DNA of 64,000 nt. Source: Pannonibacter sp. SL95. GTDB taxonomy: Bacteria; Pseudomonadota; Alphaproteobacteria; Rhizobiales; Stappiaceae. The notes under the pieces are model-generated. The model saw only the letters and a program-made list of their open reading frames with translations. It searched no databases and was not told the origin of the DNA. Where the stretch lies: contig NZ_JAPPRC010000006.1 of assembly GCF_026672425.1 (NCBI RefSeq), positions 310,001-374,000 of the forward strand, in the 5' to 3' direction. This document shows, piece by piece, positions 56,483 through 64,000 of the stretch (position 1 is its first letter; every line of letters begins with the position of its first letter). A program made the translations under genes and the position numbers.

Positions 56483-57290
56483 TCACATGGCAGATCGACG
56501 GCCCGACCCTGCAACGGCAGTCTGGCGCAGACTGGCGCTGCCGACGGTCCTGGCACTGATCGGCCTCGCCATCCTGCTGCGTCTCGGCTTCTGGCAGGTC
56601 GATCGTCTCGCCTGGAAGGAAGCGCTGATCCGCCAGGTCGAGCAGAACATGACGCTTGCACCCGTTCCGGCGCCCGGTCCGTCCAGCTGGGACAGCGCCC
56701 AGGATCCCGCATCCGACTACCAGCGGGTCACGGTCTCCGGCCGGTTCCTGCCCGGCGAAACCTACTACTACAACGCGCTGACCAAGCCGAAGGGCCGTTT
56801 CGGTGGTCCGGGCTATTTTGTCCACGCACCGTTCCAGACGCGCGACGGTTGGATCGTCATGGTCAATCGCGGTTTTGTTCCAGACATGTATCTGGACCCG
56901 CAGCGGCGGCCCGAGAGTGCGCCCCTAGCTGGCGATGTGACCCTGACCGGGCTGCTGCGTCTCGGCGAGGAACCGAACCTGACCACGCCGGTGCCCGACC
57001 CGCAGAAGCGGATCTGGTTTGCCCGTGACCCGCGCGCCATGGCTGCCGTCCTCGGCCAGTCGGGCGAGGTTGCACCCTTCGTGATCGATGCGGATGTGGA
57101 AGCGACGCCGGTGAGCGGCCTGCCTCAGGCCGGCGAAACCGTCGTCCGTTTCAAGAATGACCACTTGGGCTACGCATTGACCTGGTTTGGCCTGGCGGCG
57201 ACCCTTGCCGGGGTCTATCTCGCCTACGCGTGGTCGCTGCTGCGCCGCCGGCCACCCGTTGCCGAGCCCGGCAAAAAGCCGGAGGCCTGA
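56475..57290 (+). CDS. surf1: SURF1-family oxidase assembly protein
   Basis: The 271-residue protein has a membrane helix at each end and a periplasmic domain between, with GFWQVDRLAWKEAL at the start and GYALTWFGLAATL near the end, as in SURF1/Shy1. It helps place heme a into subunit I. It is the last gene of the cox operon; a hairpin (GCCGG 57278-57282, CCGGC 57296-57300) at its end lacks a U run. Confidence 0.93.
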   Translation: MTDHMADRRPDPATAVWRRLALPTVLALIGLAILLRLGFWQVDRLAWKEALIRQVEQNMTLAPVPAPGPSSWDSAQDPASDYQRVTVSGRFLPGETYYYNALTKPKGRFGGPGYFVHAPFQTRDGWIVMVNRGFVPDMYLDPQRRPESAPLAGDVTLTGLLRLGEEPNLTTPVPDPQKRIWFARDPRAMAAVLGQSGEVAPFVIDADVEATPVSGLPQAGETVVRFKNDHLGYALTWFGLAATLAGVYLAYAWSLLRRRPPVAEPGKKPEA

Positions 57291-57333
57291 GGCCCCCGGC
57301 TGATCCTGAACTCAAAAGGCAACTGACGCGAAA

Positions 57334-57819
57334 TCAGAGTGCCTCGAGCAGGGCTGCAGCGCCCGAAACGGTCGCCTGACCCGGCGCGTCTTCGATGTTG
57401 AGGACGCTGACAACGCCGTCCTTGGCAAGCAGCGCAAAGCGCTCGGAGCGGATGCCCATGCCAAAGCCCGAGGCGTCCAGTTCCAGTCCCATCGCCTTGA
57501 CGAAATTGGCGCTGCCGTCGGCCAGGAACAGGATCTTGTCGCCGGCGCCGGTCGACTTCTTCCAGGCATCCATGACGAACATGTCGTTGACCGACAGGAC
57601 CGCAATCGTGTCCACGCCCTTGGCCTTGAACGCGTCGTGATGCTCGACGAAGCCGGGCAGATGGTTCATGTGGCAGGTCGGGGTGAAGGCGCCGGGCACG
57701 CCGAAGAGAACCACGGTCTTGCCATCAAAAATCTCGGCAGACTTCATTTCCACCGGGCCATCGGAACCAATGACCTTGAACACGCCGTCCGGCAGACGGT
57801 CGCCAATAGTGATGCTCAT
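57334..57819 (-). CDS. Peroxiredoxin 5-type thiol peroxidase
   Basis: The 161-residue thioredoxin-fold enzyme has the peroxidatic site PGAFTPTCHMNHLPGFV with Cys49 and the RSERFA sequence that contributes the conserved Arg. It has no second cysteine, so the oxidised form must be reduced by an external thiol such as glutathione. It is on the minus strand, convergent with surf1, and follows the DsbD-alpha-like gene after a gap of 134 bases. Confidence 0.94.
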   Translation of the reverse strand: MSITIGDRLPDGVFKVIGSDGPVEMKSAEIFDGKTVVLFGVPGAFTPTCHMNHLPGFVEHHDAFKAKGVDTIAVLSVNDMFVMDAWKKSTGAGDKILFLADGSANFVKAMGLELDASGFGMGIRSERFALLAKDGVVSVLNIEDAPGQATVSGAAALLEAL

Positions 57820-57953
57820 CCTGAAATCTCCGCGTCGGGAAGCTGAATGATTGCAGCATCCAGAAAGGCACCGCAACCCACTCCGAGATAGAGTGCGCAA
57901 CGACCGCCGTCGAGCCCTGGCTTCAGGTTTTCTACGGATGCGGCGGGATTGAC

Positions 57954-58841
57954 CTAGCGCGGCTGCGCCGGGTGGATCTCGGTTGCAGTGCCGGTCTTGC
58001 GGTTCAGCTCGAAGCGTTGCTCGATGGCGTGTCGCCCGGCAACAAGGACGAACCGCAGGGGCACGACGTCGAGGTCTTTCGGCAGGCCGCCGAGGGAAAG
58101 GACCCAGTCGCCCGTTGCCTGTTTCCACTCGGGCTTGGTCCGGCGCGGCACGCCGATCGACGCACCCTCCGGCCCGGCCGCATAGACTTCAATATCGTCC
58201 GCTGTGACGTCGGCTGGCAGCGCAAGGCTGATATCAAGCTTTTCCTTCTTGCCATCATTGCGCAGGAACAGCCTGGAAATGACCGGGTCACCGTCCTGTG
58301 CCGGCATTGGCACATCGGCCCGCGCCCGGGCGATCATCCGCGCGCTGGTCTTGTCGTCCGGGGCGGAGGGGTCAAGCGTCAGCTCAAGCCGCGCGGTGCC
58401 GGGAACGCAGACCTCCTTGCAATTGCCAAAGGCGAGATCGAGTTCCAGCCGCACGGCTTCATCCGCCTTCGCTGGCGTCACCGTCAACGGCAAGACGATG
58501 CCATCCTGGTAGATGTTGGAGATGCTGAAGCCATCATCATAGCGCTGCGGATAGGGATACTGCAGCCGTGCCGAGCCAAGATTGCCGGACTGGGTCCAGT
58601 CTACTTGCGGCGGGATGCCAGCCTCGCCCGGGCTCTCCCAATAGGTGTGCCAACCTGGATCCAGCGCGAATTCGATGGCTGCATCATACCGGCCGTCCGC
58701 CAGAGGACCTGCCGATATAACCCGGACAGCGCCACCTTCAAACTTTGCCCAAGGGCTGACGGCTGCCAGCGAGGGTGTCGCGACGGCTGTGAGCAACAGC
58801 AGACCAAACGAAGCAGGGAGCAGGCGGCCGGGAATGAACAT
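57954..58841 (-). CDS. Periplasmic DsbD-alpha-like (DsbC/thiol) domain protein
   Basis: The 295-residue precursor has a signal peptide ending near SLAAV and a mature domain with LDPGWHTYWESPGEAG and CKEVCVP (Cys141, Cys145). The pair CxxxC and this WHxYW pattern are those of the N-terminal immunoglobulin-like domain of DsbD/ScsB family reductases, but no transmembrane or thioredoxin domain follows. It likely passes electrons to periplasmic disulfides or stabilises the fold. The ATG at 58841 starts MFIPGRLLPA; an upstream TTG frame to 58871 is less likely. Confidence 0.88.
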   Translation of the reverse strand: MFIPGRLLPASFGLLLLTAVATPSLAAVSPWAKFEGGAVRVISAGPLADGRYDAAIEFALDPGWHTYWESPGEAGIPPQVDWTQSGNLGSARLQYPYPQRYDDGFSISNIYQDGIVLPLTVTPAKADEAVRLELDLAFGNCKEVCVPGTARLELTLDPSAPDDKTSARMIARARADVPMPAQDGDPVISRLFLRNDGKKEKLDISLALPADVTADDIEVYAAGPEGASIGVPRRTKPEWKQATGDWVLSLGGLPKDLDVVPLRFVLVAGRHAIEQRFELNRKTGTATEIHPAQPR

Positions 58842-58987
58842 GCCGATGAGATAACCGAATTCGCGCGCCAAGTCGTGTCCCGTGCAGTCACATGGGGGTC
58901 ATAAACCCGTGAGTGGCGCACAAACCATGTCGCACCTGCGAACAACCCCGTTAACAAAGCGGAGTTGAAGGACTAAGCTCTGATTCC

Positions 58988-59608
58988 ATGAATTGGCCTC
59001 ATGAGGAGATGATGGGTCAAAGGCTGCAGGAGCAATGGCTCGACGGCAAGTTCCTCATCGCCATGCCCAACATGGTCGATGGCCGGTTTGCCCATACCGT
59101 GATCTATGTCTGCGCGCATTCCTCCGAAGGCGCGATGGGCCTTGTGCTCAACCAGCCCTCGCCGCATCTGTTCATGCCGGATCTGCTGGCCCAGCTGAAT
59201 GTTATCCCCGAACACGATGGCATAAACCTGCCGCACCGGGTGCGCCGGATGAATGTGCATCGCGGCGGTCCGGTGGAGACGGAGCGCGGCTTCGTGCTGC
59301 ATTCCGACGACTTCAGCATCGAAAGCTCGACGCTGCCGATCCAGGACGGCATCTGCCTGACCGCGACACTCGAAATCCTCAGGGCAATTGCCGAAGGGCG
59401 TGGCCCCTCGCGGGCGATGCTGGCGCTTGGCTATGCGGGATGGGCCCCAGGCCAGCTCGAGCAGGAGATCCAGGCCAATGGCTGGCTGACCGGCCCAGCG
59501 GATGCCGATCTCATCTTTGACCCCGACCAGACCGCCAAATGGGAACGTGCCCTCTGGCGCATCGGGGTGGATCCGGCGATGCTGTCGACCGACGCCGGTC
59601 ATGCCTGA
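58988..59608 (+). CDS. yqgE: YqgE/AlgH family protein (DUF179)
   Basis: The 206-residue soluble protein has [58 protein letters not shown] and [17 protein letters not shown], which identify YqgE. The function is not known. It is divergent from the DsbD-alpha-like gene and is followed by a 154-base gap before thrC. Confidence 0.93.
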   Translation: MNWPHEEMMGQRLQEQWLDGKFLIAMPNMVDGRFAHTVIYVCAHSSEGAMGLVLNQPSPHLFMPDLLAQLNVIPEHDGINLPHRVRRMNVHRGGPVETERGFVLHSDDFSIESSTLPIQDGICLTATLEILRAIAEGRGPSRAMLALGYAGWAPGQLEQEIQANGWLTGPADADLIFDPDQTAKWERALWRIGVDPAMLSTDAGHA

Positions 59609-59654
59609 AGGGGAGGCACGGACGGTTTCAGCAACAAATGCAGTTTGCGCCGCC

Positions 59655-59679
59655 TTGCGATCTATTTTAAGGGTCGCAA
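59655..59679. promoter_or_regulatory. Inverted repeat upstream of thrC
   Basis: TTGCGA (59655-59660), 13 bases with an AT-rich core TCTATTTTAA, and TCGCAA (59674-59679) form a perfect 6-bp dyad about 85 bases before the thrC start. It could be an operator overlapping a promoter; the regulator is unknown. Confidence 0.3.
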
Positions 59680-59762
59680 GCAGGCAATAATGTCTCTTCC
59701 CGCCCAGCTGACGGTGCGCAGGGCAGGGATATGTAAAGTCAGACGACAAGGGATCCGGCCCG

Positions 59763-61169
59763 GTGAAATACATCAGTACGCGTGGCGAAGCACCCGTCCT
59801 CGAATTCCAGGACGTTCTCCTGCAGGGCCTGGCCCGTGACGGTGGCCTGTATCTGCCGGAGACCTGGCCGACCTTCGACGCCGCGACGATCGCCGGGTTC
59901 GCCGGCAAGCCCTATGCCGATGTCGCCCTTGCCGTGATCCGCCCCTTCGTCGGCACGTCCATCAAGGAAGCCGATCTGAAGCGGATGATCGACGAAGCAT
60001 ATGCCGGTTTCCGTCACAGCGCCGTGACACCGCTGATTCAGATCGCGCCGAACCGCTTTGTGCTGGAGCTGTTCCACGGTCCGACCCTTGCGTTCAAGGA
60101 TGTGGCGATGCAGCTGCTTGGCCGGTTGATGGACCATGTCCTCACCGAGCGTGGCCAGCGCGCCACCATCGTTGGCGCAACCTCCGGCGACACCGGCGGC
60201 GCGGCAATCGAGGCCTTCCGCGGGCGTGAGCGGACCGATGTCTTCATCCTGTTCCCTGAGGGCCGCGTCTCCGACGTCCAGCGCCGCCAGATGACCACGC
60301 CGACCGAAGCCAACGTCCACGCGCTGGCGATCAAGGGCAACTTTGATGATTGCCAGGCGCTGGTGAAGGGCATGTTCAACCATTTCGCCTTCCGCGACCG
60401 GGTTGGCCTGTCGGGTGTCAACTCGATCAACTGGGCCCGCATCCTGGCGCAGATCGTGTACTATTTCGTCGCTGCCGCTGCGCTCGGCGGGCCGCACCGG
60501 CCGGTCTCCTTCACGGTGCCCACCGGCAACTTCGGCGACATCTTTGCCGCCTATGCCGCGATGCGCATGGGCCTTCCGGTCGGCCGGCTGGTCATTGCCA
60601 CCAACGTCAACGACATTCTGGTGCGCACGCTGGAAACCGGGCGCTACGAGACCCGCGGCGTCAATGCGACGATCTCTCCGTCGATGGACATTCAGGTCTC
60701 GTCGAACTTCGAGCGGCTTCTGGCGGAAGTCCATGGCCGCGACGGTGCGGCCGTGCGTGCCATGATGGCCTCGCTGGGCCAGTCCGGCAGCTTCTCCATC
60801 GCGCCGGGACCGCTGGCCGAGATCCTGAAGACCTTCTCCGGCGGGCGCTGCAACGAGGCGGAAACGGCCGCGACCATCGCCGGCACGCTGCGCGACACGG
60901 GCTACCTGCTCGACCCGCACACGGCCATTGGCGCGCATGTGGCGCGCGAATTCGACGAGCCGGGCGTGCCGATGGTGGTGCTGGGAACGGCCCATCCGGC
61001 GAAGTTCCCGGTCGCCGTCGAAGCTGCGTCCGGCATCCACCCGGACCTGCCGGACATGCTGAAGCCGATGATGAGCGCGCCCGAGCGGCAGACCATCCTG
61101 CCGGCGGATCTGGCGGAACTGGAAAAGCATATCGAGGCCAACGCCCGCGCGGTGAAGAGCCTCGCCTGA
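59763..61169 (+). CDS. thrC: Threonine synthase
   Basis: The 468-residue PLP enzyme converts O-phosphohomoserine to threonine. Lys112 in FHGPTLAFKD is the Schiff-base lysine. GATSGDTGGAAIEAF binds the phosphate, and SGVNSINWARILAQIVYYF and PTGNFGDIFAAYAA are conserved. The start is the GTG at 59763. An M16 peptidase gene follows after 171 bases, an arrangement common in Hyphomicrobiales. Confidence 0.97.
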   Translation: MKYISTRGEAPVLEFQDVLLQGLARDGGLYLPETWPTFDAATIAGFAGKPYADVALAVIRPFVGTSIKEADLKRMIDEAYAGFRHSAVTPLIQIAPNRFVLELFHGPTLAFKDVAMQLLGRLMDHVLTERGQRATIVGATSGDTGGAAIEAFRGRERTDVFILFPEGRVSDVQRRQMTTPTEANVHALAIKGNFDDCQALVKGMFNHFAFRDRVGLSGVNSINWARILAQIVYYFVAAAALGGPHRPVSFTVPTGNFGDIFAAYAAMRMGLPVGRLVIATNVNDILVRTLETGRYETRGVNATISPSMDIQVSSNFERLLAEVHGRDGAAVRAMMASLGQSGSFSIAPGPLAEILKTFSGGRCNEAETAATIAGTLRDTGYLLDPHTAIGAHVAREFDEPGVPMVVLGTAHPAKFPVAVEAASGIHPDLPDMLKPMMSAPERQTILPADLAELEKHIEANARAVKSLA

Positions 61170-61340
61170 CGACAGGCCGTCGGCGCTGGACTTCACGCGC
61201 TGACGACCCTGGCCAAATGGCCGCCCAAGCCGGCTTCGGCGGCAGGGTGCGGCGGCGAGAACGAGAAGACGAGAACGGGGGAAGGGCTGGTTGCGAGACG
61301 CTGCCAGCCGCGCCCGCCGTGCCTCGCCGGGAGGACGCGC

Positions 61341-62627
61341 ATGGATGTACAGATTACCCGGCTCGACAATGGCCTGACTGTCATTACGGACCGCATGCCG
61401 CACCTGCGCAGTGCCGCGCTTGGCGTCTGGGTGCGCACCGGCTCGCGCGCCGAAACGGCCGAGCAGAACGGCATTACCCACCTGCTCGAGCATATGGCCT
61501 TCAAGGGCACCAAGACCCGCACCGCGCGGTCCATCGCCGAGGAGATCGAGGCGGTCGGTGGTGAGCTGAATGCCGCCACCAGCGTCGAGCACACCAACTA
61601 CTACGCCCGAGTTCTGGCTGAGGACGTGCCGCTGGCGGTCGATCTTCTGGCGGATATCCTGCAGAATTCCGTGTTCGATCCCGAGGAGCTGACGCGCGAA
61701 CAGCACGTCATCCTGCAGGAGATCGGCGCGGCGCAGGACAGCCCCGACGATCAGGCCTTCGACCTGTTCCAGTCTACTGCCTGGCCGTCGCAGCCGATCG
61801 GGCGCGCGATCCTTGGCACGCCGGAAAGCGTCACCAGTTTCTCCCGCGAAGCGCTGGAGGCCTATCTGGCCGAGCGGTATCGCGGACCGGAGATGGTGCT
61901 GGCCGCCGCCGGTGCCGTCGATCACGACGATCTGGTGCGCCGCGCCAGTGACCAGTTCGGCGGCCTGAGCTCCGCGCCGGCGCGCGAGGTCGAGCAGGCC
62001 GTCTATCACGGCGGCGAGGGCCGGGTCGTGAAGGACCTGATGGAGGCGCAGATCCTCATCGGCTTCAAGGGCCAGCCCTACAAGTCCAAGGACTATTACG
62101 CCGCGCAGATCCTGGCGTCGGTCCTGGGTGGCGGCATGTCCTCGCGTCTGTTCCAGGAAGTGCGGGAAAGCCGCGGCCTCTGCTATGCCATCTATGCCTT
62201 CCACTGGGCGTTCCACGACACTGGTCTGTTCGGCGTGCATGCCGCAACGGGCGAAGCGGACATCGCCGAACTGATGCCGGTGCTTGTCGGCGAACTGGAG
62301 CGCGCCTGCTCCGATATTTCCGAGGCAGAGGTGGCCCGCGCCAGGGCGCAGATCCGGGCCGGTCTGATGATGGCTCTGGAAAGCCCCGCAGCCCGTGCCG
62401 GCCAGATCGCCCGGCAGATGCTGATCCATGGCCGCACGCTGACGCTGGAGGAGATCACGGCACGCATCGACGCCGTCACGGCCGAAAGCGTGCGTGAGGT
62501 GGCGATCACCACGTTCGTCAATTCGGCGCCAACGCTGACGGGCCTCGGGCCGGTCGGCTCGATGCTGTCGCTTGACCAGGTGGCGGAGCGGCTGGGCAAG
62601 CCTGTTCGCCATCTCGCTTCGGCCTGA
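61341..62627 (+). CDS. M16 processing-peptidase-type zinc protease
   Basis: The 428-residue cytosolic protein (no signal peptide) has HLLEH at 47-51 and the distal Glu127, so it should be an active M16B peptidase resembling mitochondrial processing peptidase beta. RGLCYAIYAF provides the Arg/Tyr motif near 270. It is the third M16 gene of the window and the only cytosolic one. It is flanked by thrC upstream and a GNAT gene 19 bases downstream. Confidence 0.95.
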   Translation: MDVQITRLDNGLTVITDRMPHLRSAALGVWVRTGSRAETAEQNGITHLLEHMAFKGTKTRTARSIAEEIEAVGGELNAATSVEHTNYYARVLAEDVPLAVDLLADILQNSVFDPEELTREQHVILQEIGAAQDSPDDQAFDLFQSTAWPSQPIGRAILGTPESVTSFSREALEAYLAERYRGPEMVLAAAGAVDHDDLVRRASDQFGGLSSAPAREVEQAVYHGGEGRVVKDLMEAQILIGFKGQPYKSKDYYAAQILASVLGGGMSSRLFQEVRESRGLCYAIYAFHWAFHDTGLFGVHAATGEADIAELMPVLVGELERACSDISEAEVARARAQIRAGLMMALESPAARAGQIARQMLIHGRTLTLEEITARIDAVTAESVREVAITTFVNSAPTLTGLGPVGSMLSLDQVAERLGKPVRHLASA

Positions 62628-62646
62628 CTTCTGCGGAGCGCGCACC

Positions 62647-63270
62647 ATGGCCCTGCTTCGCTCCTTCGGAGTATCGGAAGCCGAGCCGTTGCTGCAGGGC
62701 GAAACGGTTTATCTGCGGCCGCCCGTGATGGCGGACTACCGGCAATGGGCGGAGCTGCGTGAACTGAGCCGGGGGTTCCTGACCCCCTGGGAGCCGGTCT
62801 GGCCTGCGGATGACCTGACCCGCTCGGCCTTCCGCCGCCGCTTGCGACGCTACGCTGCCGAGCGGCGGGAAGGGCGCAGCTACCCCTTTTTCCTGTTTTC
62901 TGCCGGCGGCGACCAGCTGCTGGGCGGCGCGACCCTGTCCAACATCCGCCGCGGCGTGTCGCAGGCCTGTTCGCTGGGCTACTGGATGGGCGAACCGCAC
63001 GCAGGAAAAGGCCACATGCGCCGGGCTGTCGCCTTGATCATGCCATTCTGTTTCGATGTTCTGCAGCTGCACCGGATCGAAGCCGCCTGCCTGCCATCGA
63101 ACGCGCCGTCGATCCGCATCCTGCAGCGGAGCGGCTTCGTTCAGGAGGGCTACGCACGCCGCTATCTGCACATCAATGGCGCCTGGCAGGATCACCTGCT
63201 GTTCGCCCGCCTCGCCGATGATCCGCTGGTCTCCGGGGCGTTCTCCCCACAATGGACCGCAGCGTCATGA
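62647..63270 (+). CDS. RimJ/RimL-type GNAT acetyltransferase
   Basis: The 207-residue protein has the RimJ pattern: ETVYLRPPVMADYRQWAELR at the start, GYWMGEPHAGKGHMRRAV for acetyl-CoA binding, LHRIEAACLPSNAPSIRILQRSGF and YLHINGAWQDHLLF. It probably acetylates a protein alpha-amino group, for example a ribosomal protein. The ATG at 62647 is preceded by GCGGAGCGC. It is co-directional with the M16 gene. Confidence 0.92.
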   Translation: MALLRSFGVSEAEPLLQGETVYLRPPVMADYRQWAELRELSRGFLTPWEPVWPADDLTRSAFRRRLRRYAAERREGRSYPFFLFSAGGDQLLGGATLSNIRRGVSQACSLGYWMGEPHAGKGHMRRAVALIMPFCFDVLQLHRIEAACLPSNAPSIRILQRSGFVQEGYARRYLHINGAWQDHLLFARLADDPLVSGAFSPQWTAAS

Positions 63271-63285
63271 AAGACCCCTTGTGAC

Positions 63286-64000
63286 ATGGCAGGCAACCCG
63301 GTAGTTCTTCGGGCCATGCTTGGCTTTGTTTTTGGGTCGGCGAGCATGCTGCTCCGCCGTGCCGCCGTGTTTCTTGTGCTCGTGCTTGCGCTCCTCGTTG
63401 CCGGGCGTGCCCATGCGCTTGAGCCGATTCCGGTGCCGCTTGACGTCGAAGCGCTGGAACTGACCAAGGCCATCGACATGTATCCGGGCGCCGGTCCGCG
63501 CCTGCAGGTGTCGACCGCTCCCGGGCAGGACGGCATCGTCCGCCGCATCGAGGTGGTCTCGCGCGACGGCATCAACAGCGACTGGGCAGTCTTCGCCCTG
63601 ACCAACACCTCGGACGAGCAGGTCGACCGCCTCATCGTCGCCCCGTTCTATCAGCTCGTCGGCTCGCGCATGTTCTGGCCGGATCTCGGCAAGTCGCGTG
63701 TTGCCTCGATCACCCCCAGCCAGGGCATCGCACCGGAACGGCAGAAGAGCCTTGAGGCGGACGTGTTCCTGGTCACCCTCGACCCTGGCGCCATCGTGAC
63801 CTTTGTCGTCGAATTGACGACACCGGAACTGCCGCAGATCCGCCTGTGGGAACCCGATGCCTACAAGGAAACGGTCAACGCCTACACGCTCTACCGCGGC
63901 ATTATTCTGGGCATCTCCGGCCTGCTGGCGCTGTTCCTGACCATTCTCTTCGTGGTCAAGGGAACCGTGATGTTCCCCGCAACCGCGGCGCTCGCCTGGG
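63286..64000 (+). CDS. Membrane signalling protein, N-terminal part (likely EAL-domain protein of 7TMR-DISM type)
   Basis: The frame is open from the ATG at 63286 (or 63316) to the window edge, 238 codons. It has a signal peptide (LVLVLALLVAGRAHA), a periplasmic beta-rich domain with DGIVRRIEVVSRDG, DWAVFALTN and RLIVAPFYQLVGS, then a helix (GIILGISGLLALFLTILFVVKG) starting the membrane part. In Hyphomicrobiales I recall such proteins downstream of the GNAT gene, ending in an EAL phosphodiesterase domain. The catalytic domain is outside the window, so the EAL part is inference. Confidence 0.65.
   Translation, partial: MAGNPVVLRAMLGFVFGSASMLLRRAAVFLVLVLALLVAGRAHALEPIPVPLDVEALELTKAIDMYPGAGPRLQVSTAPGQDGIVRRIEVVSRDGINSDWAVFALTNTSDEQVDRLIVAPFYQLVGSRMFWPDLGKSRVASITPSQGIAPERQKSLEADVFLVTLDPGAIVTFVVELTTPELPQIRLWEPDAYKETVNAYTLYRGIILGISGLLALFLTILFVVKGTVMFPATAALAW

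Noticed and set aside
59739..62648. 969-codon minus-strand frame across thrC and the M16 gene
   Set aside because: Antisense to two conserved enzymes; no recognisable domain.

Overview
This window is ordinary chromosome from a GC-rich alphaproteobacterium, almost certainly Hyphomicrobiales (Rhizobiales). The best taxonomic signs are a porin of the Brucella Omp2 type, small order-typical proteins (DUF2093, DUF4170, a DUF6101-like protein), an IalB-family secreted protein, a TipF-like flagellar factor, and an aa3 oxidase cluster in the order coxB-coxA-ctaB-(small coxF-like gene)-ctaG-coxC-DUF983-surf1. The Stappia/Labrenzia/Pannonibacter neighbourhood is my best guess, from gene content only. 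I see no tRNA, rRNA, prophage, transposase, CRISPR array or defence island.

Layout. 1-4.8 kb: the end of slyX, a YfcG-type glutathione transferase, an unrecognised Cys/His protein, and a secreted M16 peptidase pair. 5.1-7.4 kb: groEL-groES on the minus strand under a perfect CIRCE operator, with an odd duplication at the groEL 3' end. 7.5-12.2 kb: regulators (TIGR03067-like protein, NtrC-like response regulator, membrane-anchored winged-helix protein, TipF-like c-di-GMP receptor). 12.3-20.6 kb: an inverted repeat element, then ileS-lspA-lipoprotein, two small genes, ribF-EamA exporter and a MaoC hydratase. 20.8-25.1 kb: cheY-cheZ, a HAD hydrolase and mutL. 25.1-34.8 kb: porin, rsmD-rluB, tadA, patatin, a close fluoroacetate dehalogenase look-alike, purD and a GNAT protein. 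34.9-39.3 kb: two diguanylate cyclases flanking a frameshifted ubiA, and a DUF6101-like gene. 39.5-49.9 kb: tldE, an IMPase-type phosphatase, DUF4170, DUF374 acyltransferase, waaA, lpxK, DUF2093, tldD, a HAD hydrolase, a KefB-type antiporter and ialB. 50-57.3 kb: the cytochrome c oxidase operon behind two FNR/FixK-type boxes. 57.3-64 kb: Prx5-type peroxiredoxin, DsbD-alpha-like protein, yqgE, thrC, an M16 processing peptidase, a GNAT protein and the start of a membrane signalling protein.

How the genes work together. Three themes recur. Cell envelope: waaA-lpxK-DUF374, lspA, porin, IalB and the DsbD-alpha protein. Aerobic respiration: the cox cluster, ctaB, ctaG, surf1 and the damaged ubiA, with oxygen-responsive sites upstream of coxB. 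Motility and c-di-GMP: cheY-cheZ, a TipF-like receptor, two GGDEF enzymes with I-sites, and the partial protein at the right edge.

I did not find a convincing new multi-gene system. The observations most worth following are the single-base frameshift in ubiA, the groEL 3'-end duplication with a stop-codon palindrome, the tandem CheY-docking-like motifs in CheZ, the dehalogenase active site, the GAFTGA-less NtrC-like regulator, and the unrecognised protein at 1044-1691.
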